From Rhodoplanes serenus (GTDB lineage: Bacteria > Pseudomonadota > Alphaproteobacteria > Rhizobiales > Xanthobacteraceae), in the NCBI GenBank assembly GCA_009720755.1, contig WNKV01000010.1, positions 62,001 through 126,000 on the forward strand: DNA of 64,000 nt, written 5' to 3'. Positions 1-8,050 of the stretch are shown one piece after another. Numbering within the stretch: position 1 is the stretch's first letter; each line of letters begins with the position of its first letter. Both the position numbers and the translations under genes were made by a program. The notes beneath the pieces are model-generated. The model worked only from the letters and a program-made list of their open reading frames with translations. It was not told the origin of the DNA and made no database searches.

Positions 1-1
1 C

Positions 2-265
2 AGCATCATGTCGCCGGAGCCCGCCGGTCCGGCTCCGCCGGTCGGCGCTCGCGATATCCCGGCGCCGACGCCCGGCACCGCCGGGGCGGCCCCGCCGGCC
101 CGCAAGCCGGCCCCCGCGGCTGCTCCGGCCGCCGCGGCCCCTCCAGCCGCCGCGCCATCGCCGCCCGCCCGCGCCTCGGGCCGGCCCGCCACGCCCGCAC
201 AGGCGGCTCCGGCGGCGGCCCGGCCGGGGCCGACCGCCCCGCCGGCCGCAGCCGACGACGATTGA
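2..265 (+). CDS. C-terminal end of an Ala/Pro-rich protein (5' truncated)
   Basis: An open frame enters from the window edge and stops at a TGA four bases before the next start codon. The visible 87 residues are almost entirely alanine and proline with scattered arginine, and end in an acidic AADDD tail. Such a tail is low-complexity and gives no family. The tight spacing to the DUF1489 gene suggests co-transcription. An ATG at 8 lies in frame, but a free-standing 85-residue Ala/Pro protein is less likely than the end of a longer one. Function unknown. Confidence 0.5.
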   Translation, partial: SIMSPEPAGPAPPVGARDIPAPTPGTAGAAPPARKPAPAAAPAAAAPPAAAPSPPARASGRPATPAQAAPAAARPGPTAPPAAADDD

Positions 266-269
266 TCCG

Positions 270-701
270 ATGGCCCTGCATCTCATCAAGCTCTGCGTCG
301 GCTGCGACGGCATCGCGGACCTGGAGGCGTGGATCGCCGAGCGCCTCGCGGCGCGCCCGGCCGGCAGCCCGCGCGAGCATGCCCATGTCACCCGGATGAC
401 GCCCAAGCGTACCGGCGAGCTGCTGCCCGGCGGCTCGCTCTACTGGGTGATCCGCGGCGAGATCGCCTGCCGCCAGCAGCTTCTCGACGTCCGTCCGTTC
501 GTCGACGACGCGGGCGTCGGCCGCTGTCGCCTGGTGCTCGATCCCGCCGTGGTGCCGGTGGAGCCGCGCCCGTGCCGGCCGTTCCAGGGCTGGCGCTACC
601 TCGCCGCCAAGGCGGTGCCGCCCGACCTGTCGTCGCGGGCCGCCGACGCCGCGATGCCCGAGACGTTGCGGCGCGAGCTGCGGGCGCTCGGGCTGCTGTA
701 G
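270..701 (+). CDS. DUF1489 family protein
   Basis: This 143-residue protein matches the alphaproteobacterial DUF1489 family in length and sequence. It opens with MALHLIKLCVGCDGI, followed by a WI segment, the block around HVTRMTPKR, and a central LYWVIRG strand. Cysteines at the start (LCVGC) are typical of the family. No biochemical role is established for these proteins. The gene starts 4 bp after the preceding stop. No signal peptide or membrane segment is visible, so it is probably cytoplasmic. Confidence 0.85.
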   Translation: MALHLIKLCVGCDGIADLEAWIAERLAARPAGSPREHAHVTRMTPKRTGELLPGGSLYWVIRGEIACRQQLLDVRPFVDDAGVGRCRLVLDPAVVPVEPRPCRPFQGWRYLAAKAVPPDLSSRAADAAMPETLRRELRALGLL

Positions 702-702
702 G

Positions 703-736
703 GCGGAATCCGATCCAACGGGATCTCGAATCGGTT
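703..736. repeat. Degenerate copy of an intergenic palindromic repeat
   Basis: Just after the DUF1489 stop the sequence GCGGAATCCGATCCAAC is followed by GGATC. It resembles the left half of the complete 40-bp palindrome at 9664-9703 (GCGAAATCCGATCCAAC then GGATCGGA). The right arm here is degraded. This looks like a small dispersed intergenic repeat rather than a regulatory site. Confidence 0.4.
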
Positions 737-866
737 TTCCGAAAGTTCACCGGATTTCTGTCGGACGATCTTTCCCGTGTCCGGTGACGGCTCCGGAACT
801 ACCGCCGGCCGGGGACCTTCTCATGTCATAAGTAGAAGTTATTAGGTCCCCGACCGAGGAGCCTGC

Positions 867-1580
867 ATGGCGCATCGCGAGCGGTCCTTCGCGCAGACGA
901 CGAGTGTTCCCGTGGAACGGCGGCGCGACATCCGCGTCGTCGTCAACCTGCCGGGCCGGTACGTTCTGCCGCGGCGCCGCGCCGTCGACGGCAAGCCACC
1001 GGCTTTCGCGTGCCGCCTCGTCAACGCCTCGCCGCACGGCCTCATGGTGGCGGCCTCGGTGGTCGGCGCCGTTGGCGAGCCGGTGGCGGCGCAGTTCGAG
1101 GAGTTCGGGCGGCTCGACGGCGTCATCCTGCGGCGGCTCTACGGCGGCTTCGCCATGAGCATCGAGGTCTCGGGCGAGCGGCTGGCCCAATTGGAGGCGA
1201 AGCTCGTCTGGCTCGACCAGCACCAGCGCAAGGCGGTGGCGAACGAGCGCCGGCACGATCGCATGGTTCCGCGTACGCCGCACTCCATCGTGGTGCTGGC
1301 CGACGGCACGACGCTGCCGTGCCGGATCATCGACATGTCGGCCTCGGGCGCCGCGGTGACGGCGGCGCTGACACCGCCGCTCGGCATGCCGCTCGCGGTC
1401 GGCGCCGTGGTGGGCCGGGTGGTGCGGCGGTTCGCGGGTGGCTTCGCGGTCGAGTTCGTAGAGACCCAGGAGATCGCGACGCTCGAACGGTTGCTGATCA
1501 GATCGCCCGTCCGGGCGCGCGCGATGTCGGCGATGCCGCCACCGGAAGACGGCGGCGAGATCGTGATCATCGACGCCTGA
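867..1580 (+). CDS. Tandem PilZ-domain protein
   Basis: The 237-residue protein carries two PilZ-like cyclic-di-GMP-binding modules. The first has RRRDIR near residues 18-23 (an RxxxR switch) and NASPHG as the D/NxSxxG element. The second has ERRHDR near residues 127-132 and DMSASG near 154-159. Both blocks therefore keep the core ligand-contact motifs. There is no signal peptide or membrane segment, so it is likely a cytoplasmic c-di-GMP receptor whose partner cannot be read from the neighbourhood. The ATG is preceded by an AGGAG-like site. Nothing around it points to a particular motility or polysaccharide system. Confidence 0.8.
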   Translation: MAHRERSFAQTTSVPVERRRDIRVVVNLPGRYVLPRRRAVDGKPPAFACRLVNASPHGLMVAASVVGAVGEPVAAQFEEFGRLDGVILRRLYGGFAMSIEVSGERLAQLEAKLVWLDQHQRKAVANERRHDRMVPRTPHSIVVLADGTTLPCRIIDMSASGAAVTAALTPPLGMPLAVGAVVGRVVRRFAGGFAVEFVETQEIATLERLLIRSPVRARAMSAMPPPEDGGEIVIIDA

Positions 1581-1643
1581 ACGCGCCGCGACGCGCCGTC
1601 GTCGTCAGTGAGCAGACTGCGACGTGATCAGATCGTGACGTGA

Positions 1644-2513
1644 TCAGACCGCCAGGTTGTCGATCAGCCGCGTGGTGCCGAGACGAGCCGCGACCAGCAG
1701 ACGGATCGGCCCGTCCTTCACGGACCTCACCGGCGCCAGCGTCTCGGCGTGGCGCGCCTCCAGATAGTCGAGCACGAAGCCCGCGCGCGCGAGCGCCTTG
1801 GCGCCGCTCTCGAGCGTCGCCTTGATCGGCCTGCCGGCCGCGATCCTGTCGGCGCACTCCGCCAGCACCCGATGCAGCACCGGGGCGCGCCCACGCTCCT
1901 CGGGGGACAGGTAGAGATTGCGCGACGACAGCGCGAGGCCGTCCTTCTCTCGCACCGTTGGCAGCCCGATGATCTTCACCCGCAGGTCGAGATCGGCGGC
2001 CAGCCGCGTCACCACCTTGAGCTGCTGATAGTCCTTCTGCCCGAACACCGCGATGTCGGGGCGTACCTGTCCGAACAGCTTGGCCACCACGGTGGCGACG
2101 CCGCCGAAGAAGTGCGGACGATACTTGTCTTCGAGCCCGGCGAGTGCTGGCCCCTCCGGCGCCACCCGGGTGGCGAATCCGGCCGGATACATCACCTTGG
2201 CGTCGGGCGCCCAGACGAGATCGGCACGCACCTCGGCGAGGGCCGCGACATCGGCGGCGAGACGGCGCGGATAGCTGGCGAAGTCCTCGCTCGGCGCGAA
2301 CTGCGCAGGATTGACGAAGATCGACACCACCACCCGGTCGGCAGCCCGGCGGGCGCGGCGCACCAGCGCCAGGTGGCCGGCATGCAGCGCCCCCATGGTG
2401 GGCACCAGCGCGACGGTCTCGTGCTTGCGGCGGAAGCCCGCGATGGTGCGGTCGAGTGCCTTGAGGGTGCGGGCGACGGCGGGGCGTCGGAGCGGAGCAG
2501 GGCTTTTGGTCAT
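1644..2513 (-). CDS. panC: Pantothenate synthetase
   Basis: PanC joins pantoate and beta-alanine using ATP through a pantoyl-adenylate, the last step of vitamin B5 synthesis in the cytoplasm. The 289-residue protein has the family's [10 protein letters not shown] motif at residues 38-47 (the two ATP-binding histidines), FVNPAQF, the pantoate-site region ending in FGQKDYQQL, and [12 protein letters not shown], the KMSKS-like loop. Length is normal for the family. It lies convergent to the PilZ gene and divergent from mipZ. No panB is adjacent, unlike in many genomes. Confidence 0.95.
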   Translation of the reverse strand: MTKSPAPLRRPAVARTLKALDRTIAGFRRKHETVALVPTMGALHAGHLALVRRARRAADRVVVSIFVNPAQFAPSEDFASYPRRLAADVAALAEVRADLVWAPDAKVMYPAGFATRVAPEGPALAGLEDKYRPHFFGGVATVVAKLFGQVRPDIAVFGQKDYQQLKVVTRLAADLDLRVKIIGLPTVREKDGLALSSRNLYLSPEERGRAPVLHRVLAECADRIAAGRPIKATLESGAKALARAGFVLDYLEARHAETLAPVRSVKDGPIRLLVAARLGTTRLIDNLAV

Positions 2514-2685
2514 GATGATCGATCACCGCCGGCCTGGTCCGGCACGGGCGGCGGGCGATTCATGCCCACGGCGATGTTCACGACTCCAGGCGGGCCGGAG
2601 AGATAGCTTGACCGTGCCGACGGATCAAAACAAAAATCGGCCCGGCCGGGAGGCGCCCATGTGGTCGGAGGTGGAAGGACGCGAC

Positions 2686-3666
2686 ATGCTGCGTCGAGGC
2701 TCGCTCTCGGCGCATGTGATCGTGCTCGGCAACGAGAAGGGTGGCTCCGGCAAGTCGACCACCGCGATTCATCTCGCCGTCGCGCTGATGAAGGCGGGCC
2801 AGCGCGTCGCTACCATCGATCTCGACTCGCGCCAGCAGACGCTCACCCATTACATCGATCGCCGCCGCCTGTGGGGCCGGCGCGTCAACAAGCCCCTCGA
2901 AATCCCGCTGCACTTCTGCATCGCGCGCAGCGAGGGGGCCCGCGTCGACGAGAACGAGAGTGCCGAGTTCGCGCGCTTCGCCGAGGCCATCACCGAGATC
3001 GAGCACCGCCACGACTTTCTGGTCATCGACACCCCGGGCGCCGACACCTTCCTGTCGCGGCTCGCCCATTCGATGGCCGACACGCTGGTGACGCCGCTCA
3101 ACGACAGCTTCCTCGATTTCGACGTGCTCGCCGCGGTCGATCCGCAGACCTACGAGCTGACCGGCTCCAGCCATTATGCCGAGCTGGTGCGCGAGGCGCG
3201 GCGGCAGCGCCGCATCGTCGACGGCAAGGTCACCGACTGGGTGGTGGTGCGCAATCGCCTCTCCACCCTCGGCTCGCGCAACCGCAAGCTGGTCGGCGAC
3301 GGCCTGACGGCGCTCGCCGGCCGGCTCGGCTTCCGCTTCGTCGAGGGCTTCGCCGAGCGGGTGATCTACCGCGAGTTCTACCCACGCGGACTGACCGCGG
3401 TCGACGATCTCGACGATCAGGCCGCCCACAGCCGGCCGAGCCTGTCGCATGTCACGGCGCGGCTGGAGGTGCAGGGGCTGCTGTCGACCCTCGGGCTGCC
3501 GCTCGACGACCGCAGCCGCAAGCGCGCCGAGGCGCGGGCCGAGTGGTTCATGAGCGCCTACCGACCGCTCGACGTGGACGACATGCTGGACGGTGGCGGC
3601 GACGACGGGGACGGTCCGAGCACGCTGCCGCCGCTGCCGCCGTTCACCTCGCCGGTGTCGGGCTGA
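2686..3666 (+). CDS. mipZ: MipZ-type ParA family ATPase (division-plane positioning)
   Basis: MipZ forms a polar gradient through ParB and inhibits FtsZ assembly away from midcell in alphaproteobacteria. The protein starts with the family hallmark HVIVLGNEKGGSGKST (deviant Walker A, Lys18 and Lys23 here) and has TIDLDSRQQTL and the Walker B-like FLVIDTPGAD. I chose the ATG at 2686 because GGAAGGA precedes it and it places the P-loop close to the N-terminus; an in-frame ATG at 2659 is an alternative. At 326 residues it is longer than Caulobacter MipZ, with an acidic, Gly/Pro-rich tail. The ParB partner is not in the window. Confidence 0.88.
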   Translation: MLRRGSLSAHVIVLGNEKGGSGKSTTAIHLAVALMKAGQRVATIDLDSRQQTLTHYIDRRRLWGRRVNKPLEIPLHFCIARSEGARVDENESAEFARFAEAITEIEHRHDFLVIDTPGADTFLSRLAHSMADTLVTPLNDSFLDFDVLAAVDPQTYELTGSSHYAELVREARRQRRIVDGKVTDWVVVRNRLSTLGSRNRKLVGDGLTALAGRLGFRFVEGFAERVIYREFYPRGLTAVDDLDDQAAHSRPSLSHVTARLEVQGLLSTLGLPLDDRSRKRAEARAEWFMSAYRPLDVDDMLDGGGDDGDGPSTLPPLPPFTSPVSG

Positions 3667-3823
3667 CGCGGCGGTCTGCCGGCCCCCGATCTCCGGCACC
3701 CGGCGCGGCGGCGTGTCGCCGCGGTCCGTGATCGTCCCACCATTGCGTCGGCGGCCCGCCACGGCCACTTGAACGGCATGACTCGTCTGAGGATTCCCCG
3801 ATCGAGCCGGTTCCGGAGGCGCC

Positions 3824-4573
3824 ATGGCGAAGCCGCCTGACAGGTCCGCCCCGCGGCCGGCCGCGACGCCGCCCGCCGTGAACGAGTCGCCGACCTCGTC
3901 GCGGGCCGACATCGAGGCCTTCGTGGCGCAGGTGAGGGCGCTCGGCCCGGCCGGCGAGCCCGGCCACCGCGGCCGCCTGGTGTTCGCCCTCGATGCCACC
4001 ATGAGCCGGCAGCCGACCTGGGACACCGCCTGCCGGTTGCAGGCCGACATGTTCGCCGAGACGGCGGCGATCGGCGGGCTCGACGTGCAGCTCGTCTATT
4101 TCCGCGGCCTGACTGAATGCCGTGCCTCCCGCTTCGTCTCCGACCCGCGGGCGCTGTCCGGCCTGATGGAGCGGATCGACTGCCGCGGCGGCCACACCCA
4201 GATCGGCAAGGTGCTGGCCCATGTGCGGCGCGAGACCGAGGCCGCCCGTGTGCAGGCGCTCGTCTATGTGGGCGACGCCATGGAGGAGGCGGTCGACGAT
4301 CTCTGCGCGCGAGCCGGCGAGCTGGGGCTCGCCGGGGTGCCGGCCTTCATGTTCCAGGAGGGGGGCGATCCGGTCGCCGAGCGTGCCTTCCGCGAGATCG
4401 CACGCCTGTCGGGCGGTGCCTGGTGCCGGTTCAGCCCCGGCGCGGCGCACGAGCTCGGGGCGCTGTTGCGGGCGGTCGCCGCCTATGCGAGCGGTGGGCG
4501 GCGGGCGCTTCAGCGCCTGTCGGATCGCAACCCCGAGGCGCTGCGCCTCCTGGCGCAGCTCGGATCGCCATGA
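3824..4573 (+). CDS. VWA-like conserved protein of the VWA-DnaJ pair
   Basis: This 249-residue protein resembles a von Willebrand A-type fold: LVFALDATMSRQPTWD (DxTxS metal-site-like loop near residue 56), then QLVYFRG, and VYVGDAMEE. No signal peptide is evident, so it is probably cytoplasmic. The stop codon overlaps the start of the next gene (ATGA), so the two are almost certainly translated together. The pairing with a DnaJ-domain membrane protein recurs in Rhizobiales as far as I recall, but I know of no assigned function. Confidence 0.7.
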   Translation: MAKPPDRSAPRPAATPPAVNESPTSSRADIEAFVAQVRALGPAGEPGHRGRLVFALDATMSRQPTWDTACRLQADMFAETAAIGGLDVQLVYFRGLTECRASRFVSDPRALSGLMERIDCRGGHTQIGKVLAHVRRETEAARVQALVYVGDAMEEAVDDLCARAGELGLAGVPAFMFQEGGDPVAERAFREIARLSGGAWCRFSPGAAHELGALLRAVAAYASGGRRALQRLSDRNPEALRLLAQLGSP

Positions 4574-5271
4574 CTCTGCTGCTCGGACTGGCCGTGCTCG
4601 TCGTCGTGCTGTGGGGGGTGGGACGGCTGTCCCGCGCCGACCCCAAGGGCGTCGCCAAGGGGGCCCGCATCGCCGGCGGGGTGGCGGCTCTCGGTGGCGC
4701 CGCCTTCCTGGTGGCGCGCGGCCAGATGGGCATCGGCATCCCGCTCGGCCTCACCGGCCTCGGGCTGCTCGGCTGGCTGCCGTTCGGTGGCGCGAGCTGG
4801 GGCCAGCGGACCAGCCGGACGCCCGGACAGGTATCGCGGGTGCGCTCGGCCCTCGTCGAGATGGAGCTCGACCACGACACCGGCGCCATGCGAGGGCGCG
4901 TCGTCGCGGGCTGCTTCGCCGGCGCCGCGCTCGACGACCTCGATGCCGAGGGAATGTCGGCTCTCCTGGCCGAAGCCGACGAGGAGAGCCGCCGTCTACT
5001 TGAAGCGTATCTTGACCGCCGCAGTCCCGGCTGGCGTGAACACCCGGAGGGTGGTGCGAGCGCGGGGCAGAGCCGACCGGCGGGTTCCGCCAAAATGACG
5101 GAACAGGAGGCCTATCAGATCCTTGGCCTTGAGCCGGGAGCGTCCGCCGAGGACATCGGCAGAGCGCATCGGCTGCTCATGAAGAAACTCCATCCCGACC
5201 AGGGGGGGACGACGTACCTCGCGGCCCGTGTAAACGAGGCCAAGGAGGTCCTGCTTCGCGGACATCGATAA
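4570..5271 (+). CDS. Membrane-anchored DnaJ-domain protein
   Basis: The protein of 233 residues begins with a hydrophobic segment (TLLLGLAVLVVVLWGVG), has a second glycine-rich hydrophobic stretch near residues 35-75, and ends in a J domain: EAYQILGLEPGASAEDIGRAH and the HPD tripeptide in KKLHPDQGG, followed by RVNEAKEVLL. HPD is the DnaK-stimulating motif. The C-terminal placement of the J domain after membrane segments is the DjlA/TIM14-like arrangement. It starts inside the stop of the VWA gene, indicating translational coupling. It probably recruits DnaK to the inner membrane; the client is unknown. Confidence 0.82.
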   Translation: MTLLLGLAVLVVVLWGVGRLSRADPKGVAKGARIAGGVAALGGAAFLVARGQMGIGIPLGLTGLGLLGWLPFGGASWGQRTSRTPGQVSRVRSALVEMELDHDTGAMRGRVVAGCFAGAALDDLDAEGMSALLAEADEESRRLLEAYLDRRSPGWREHPEGGASAGQSRPAGSAKMTEQEAYQILGLEPGASAEDIGRAHRLLMKKLHPDQGGTTYLAARVNEAKEVLLRGHR

Positions 5272-5424
5272 CAACTCCGAACACTACGCAACTCATCTCG
5301 ACGTTCACGCGCTCCTCGGCCGTTCTGGCCGCCGAGCAGGGGCCTCCGTTCGATCCCCGGGTTGATCCCGGTGGTTCGGTTATGGTCGTCGTCCGCTTTT
5401 CGTCCTCGTGTCTCGAGCGGCTCG

Positions 5425-7242
5425 TCAGTACTTGATGGTCAGGCAAGCGAAGTCGTTTCGCTTGAGATACTTGCAGGCGGCCTCGGCGGAGTCCTTCTCG
5501 AACCCGGCGAAGCGTGCGCGATAGAAGGTCTTGTTGTCGCGGGTCACCGCCTCGGTGAAGGCGTCGGCCTGGCCGAGATACTGCTTGGCCTTGGCCTGGG
5601 CGGAGCTGAGGCGGTCCTTGGCCTCGGCCTCGGCCCCGAAGGCGCCGATCTGGATCACCCAGCCGCCGCGCACCGCCCGGCGGGCCGTGCTCTCGGGGCG
5701 GGCGGACGCGCTGGCGAGCGCGAAGGTGCTCTCCGGCTCGGCGCTGGCGACCGCCACCGGAGCGGGGGCAGGGGCCGGCGCCACGGCGACGGCCGGCTGG
5801 AGCTGGGCCGGGGCCTGAGCCTGAACCGGCGCCGGCGGCAGTGCCGCGGCGACGGCCGGGCGGGCCGGAACGGCGGCCACGGCGATCTGGACCGGGGCGG
5901 CGACCGGCTGCGCCGGCATGGCGGCGGCCGCAGCGGTGCGGACCGGCTGCGAGGCGGGCGCCGGAGCACCCACCGGGGCCGGAGCCACAGCGGCCCGGGC
6001 GGCAGCGCGCGCGGCCGGCTCGTCCTGATGAACCGGCATCACCGGGAGATGGGCGAGCGGCGGGGTCAGCGAGGCGGTCTGCACGCCGCCGAGCTTCACC
6101 TTGATGGTCTTGACCTGAATCGGCTTGATCGGGTCGACGGTCTTGGTCGGCTCGGACCTGCTCGACTCGACCCGGGCCGTCTCGATCTTGCCGGGGGCCG
6201 GGCGCTCGATGCGGGCGGCGGCCGGCGGCATCGTCTTGGCCGGCATCGCGGCGGCGGCCGCCGCCGGGGTCGCCGGCGCGTAGGGCACGCTGCCGGCGGA
6301 CGCCAGCATCATCTGCGGCGCCGGCGCGTCGGCATCTCGCGCCTCGGCGATCAGCGGCGCGGTACGGCGGGTCGAGGCCTCGGCGATGTGCTTCTCCAGC
6401 AGGCTGCGCATGCGGGCGTCGCGGGCGCCGGCCGAGGCGCCGCCCAGCACCACCGCCACGAGATGGCGGTTGTTGCGCTTCATCGACGAGACGAGATTGA
6501 AGCCGGAGGCGCGGACATAGCCGGTCTTGATGCCGTCGACGCCCTGCACCGAGCCGAGCAGGCGGTTATGGTTGCGGATCGTGGTGCCGCGGAACGCGAA
6601 GGACGAGATCGAGAAGTAGCGGTACTGCGCCGGGAAGCGCTCTTGGATCGCGCGCCCGAGGATCGCCTGGTCGCGGGCGGTGGTCACCTGGGCGCTATTC
6701 GGCAGGCCGGAGGCGTTCATGTAGACGGTGCGGCTCATGCCGAGCGCCCGCGCCTTGCGGGTCATCAGCTTGGCGAAGTCGTCCTCGTCGCCGGCGAGCG
6801 CCTCGGCGATCACCACAGCGGCGTCGTTGGCCGAACGGGTGACCAGCCCGCGGATCGCCTCGTCGGCCGTGATCGTCTGGCCGGGCTTGAGGCCGAGCTT
6901 GGTGGGGGACTGCGAGGCCGCGTGGGCAGAAACCTTGAGGGGCGTGTCGGGCCTGATCTTGCCGGCCTCCATCCGCTCGAACAGCAGATAGAGCGTCATG
7001 ATCTTGGTGAGGGAGGCCGGGTGGCGGATGCCGTCGGCTTCCGCGGCGTGCAGAATCTGGCCCGAATTGGCGTCGACCACGATGGCCGCGTAGGGTGGAT
7101 TGTAGCCGCCGCCCTTGGCGACGCGATGCCGACGCCCGCGCGCATCGGCCGTGTCGAGGGTGAAGGCGACCGCTGCCACGCCGGCGAGAAGCCCGACCGC
7201 GACCGAGCGGAATCCCCGCGTGTTCCCGAATGTCAGGAGCAT
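5425..7242 (-). CDS. D-alanyl-D-alanine carboxypeptidase with C-terminal SPOR domain
   Basis: This is a peptidase S11 (low-molecular-weight PBP) that trims the terminal D-Ala from peptidoglycan stem peptides in the periplasm. A signal peptide covers about residues 1-35. The serine-penicillinase motifs are all present: SLTK at 77-80, SAN at 137-139 and KTG at 239-241. A long Ala/Pro-rich linker (about 300-525) joins the catalytic domain to a SPOR domain (from GGWVIQIGAFG to the end) that binds denuded septal glycan. At 605 residues it is longer than DacF of gammaproteobacteria because of this linker and SPOR domain, an arrangement common in Rhizobiales. Confidence 0.93.
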   Translation of the reverse strand: MLLTFGNTRGFRSVAVGLLAGVAAVAFTLDTADARGRRHRVAKGGGYNPPYAAIVVDANSGQILHAAEADGIRHPASLTKIMTLYLLFERMEAGKIRPDTPLKVSAHAASQSPTKLGLKPGQTITADEAIRGLVTRSANDAAVVIAEALAGDEDDFAKLMTRKARALGMSRTVYMNASGLPNSAQVTTARDQAILGRAIQERFPAQYRYFSISSFAFRGTTIRNHNRLLGSVQGVDGIKTGYVRASGFNLVSSMKRNNRHLVAVVLGGASAGARDARMRSLLEKHIAEASTRRTAPLIAEARDADAPAPQMMLASAGSVPYAPATPAAAAAAMPAKTMPPAAARIERPAPGKIETARVESSRSEPTKTVDPIKPIQVKTIKVKLGGVQTASLTPPLAHLPVMPVHQDEPAARAAARAAVAPAPVGAPAPASQPVRTAAAAAMPAQPVAAPVQIAVAAVPARPAVAAALPPAPVQAQAPAQLQPAVAVAPAPAPAPVAVASAEPESTFALASASARPESTARRAVRGGWVIQIGAFGAEAEAKDRLSSAQAKAKQYLGQADAFTEAVTRDNKTFYRARFAGFEKDSAEAACKYLKRNDFACLTIKY

Positions 7243-7457
7243 TGTTTCCCCTCATCCATCGGTGGCGCTGGTCCGCGCCCGATGTCCCCGTGACGTTTCT
7301 CGAGCTGCCGTCCGTCTGCCAAACCCACGGCGGCTCACGAGAGCGTTACTGCCGAATTCTGGCGTCACCGAGACGATGCGCTCGATCACGGTAGGCGGGG
7401 GGCGTTTCGGAAAAGTTAACAGATCCTTTGATTGCACGGCAGAATTTGCCGTTCTTG

Positions 7458-7504
7458 TTGCAGTGCAAAAATTTTTCTTGCGAAATTGTGCAGTGCAGTA
7501 TAGA
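7458..7504 (+). promoter_or_regulatory. Phasin promoter with two PhaR-like TGC-N3-GCA operators
   Basis: Two short perfect palindromes occur: TTGCAGTGCAA at 7458-7468 and TGCAGTGCA at 7489-7497, with centres 30 bp apart (about three helical turns). PhaR repressors of PHB-storing bacteria are known to bind TGC-N3/4-GCA elements in phasin promoters. A possible -10 (TATAGA, 7499-7504) and -35-like TTGCGA (7478-7483) bracket the second palindrome, so a bound repressor would block polymerase. The surrounding DNA is unusually AT-rich for this genome. The operator function is inferred. Confidence 0.6.
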
Positions 7505-7596
7505 GTTTTTCAGGGTCGCAACGAAGGCGGGCGGTCACATCGTGATCACGCCGCCGTGTGGATTGGCGACCAGTGTCGCAACCGGGAGAGGCTCCC

Positions 7597-7956
7597 ATGA
7601 ACATCCCCCTCGACAACGTGCAGGCGTTCGGCAAGGACAGCATGGATGCGGCCATGAAGTCGTTCGGCGCCGTCTCCAAGAGCATGCAGGCGATCGCCGC
7701 CGAGACCGTCGACTACTCCAAGAAGTCGTTCGAGCAGGGCACCGCGGTGCTGGAGAAGATGGTCGGCGCCAAGTCGCTGGACACGATCTTCGATCTGCAA
7801 TCGAGCTACCTGAAGTCGAGCTACGAGGGCTTCATCGCCCAGTCGAACCGCATGAGCGAGCTGTACGCCGATCTCGCCAAGGACCTCTACAAGCCGTTCG
7901 AAGGCTTCGCCGGCAAGTTTTCGGTCCCGGGCTTCGGCAAGCCGGCCGGCGGCTGA
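7597..7956 (+). CDS. phaP: Phasin (PHB granule-associated protein)
   Basis: The 119-residue protein is predicted all-alpha and amphipathic, without a signal peptide. Phasin_2-type features are visible: a Met/Lys/Ser-rich first helix (AMKSFGAVSKSMQAIAAE), DYSKKSFEQGTAVLEKMVGAKSLD, and LQSSYLKSSYEGFIAQSNRM. Phasins coat polyhydroxybutyrate granules and influence their size and number. A GGGAGAG site precedes the ATG. The gene is monocistronic, with PhaR-like operators upstream and a strong terminator downstream. Confidence 0.87.
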   Translation: MNIPLDNVQAFGKDSMDAAMKSFGAVSKSMQAIAAETVDYSKKSFEQGTAVLEKMVGAKSLDTIFDLQSSYLKSSYEGFIAQSNRMSELYADLAKDLYKPFEGFAGKFSVPGFGKPAGG

Positions 7957-7984
7957 CACCTCGGCAGGTCGCAACGAGAAAACA

Positions 7985-8012
7985 AAAAGCCCGGCCGAAC
8001 GGCCGGGCTTTT
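7985..8012 (+). terminator. Rho-independent terminator after the phasin gene
   Basis: AAAAGCCCGGCC is followed by a GAAC loop and GGCCGGGCTTTT: a 12-bp perfect stem flanked by an A run and a T run, so it can work in both directions. It separates the phasin gene from the convergent TadG-like gene. Confidence 0.9.
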
Positions 8013-8050
8013 CGCATCGCGGGCACCGCTCAGGCACCGCGCGGCGTCGT

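Noticed and set aside
2311-2685. Extended N-terminus for the MipZ-type ATPase
   Set aside because: The upstream extension overlaps panC and its control region, while an ATG with a good ribosome-binding site places the P-loop at the usual distance.
5362-7293. A 643-residue plus-strand frame opposite the D,D-carboxypeptidase
   Set aside because: Low-complexity Gly/Arg/His composition and full overlap with a gene having all three penicillin-binding motifs.
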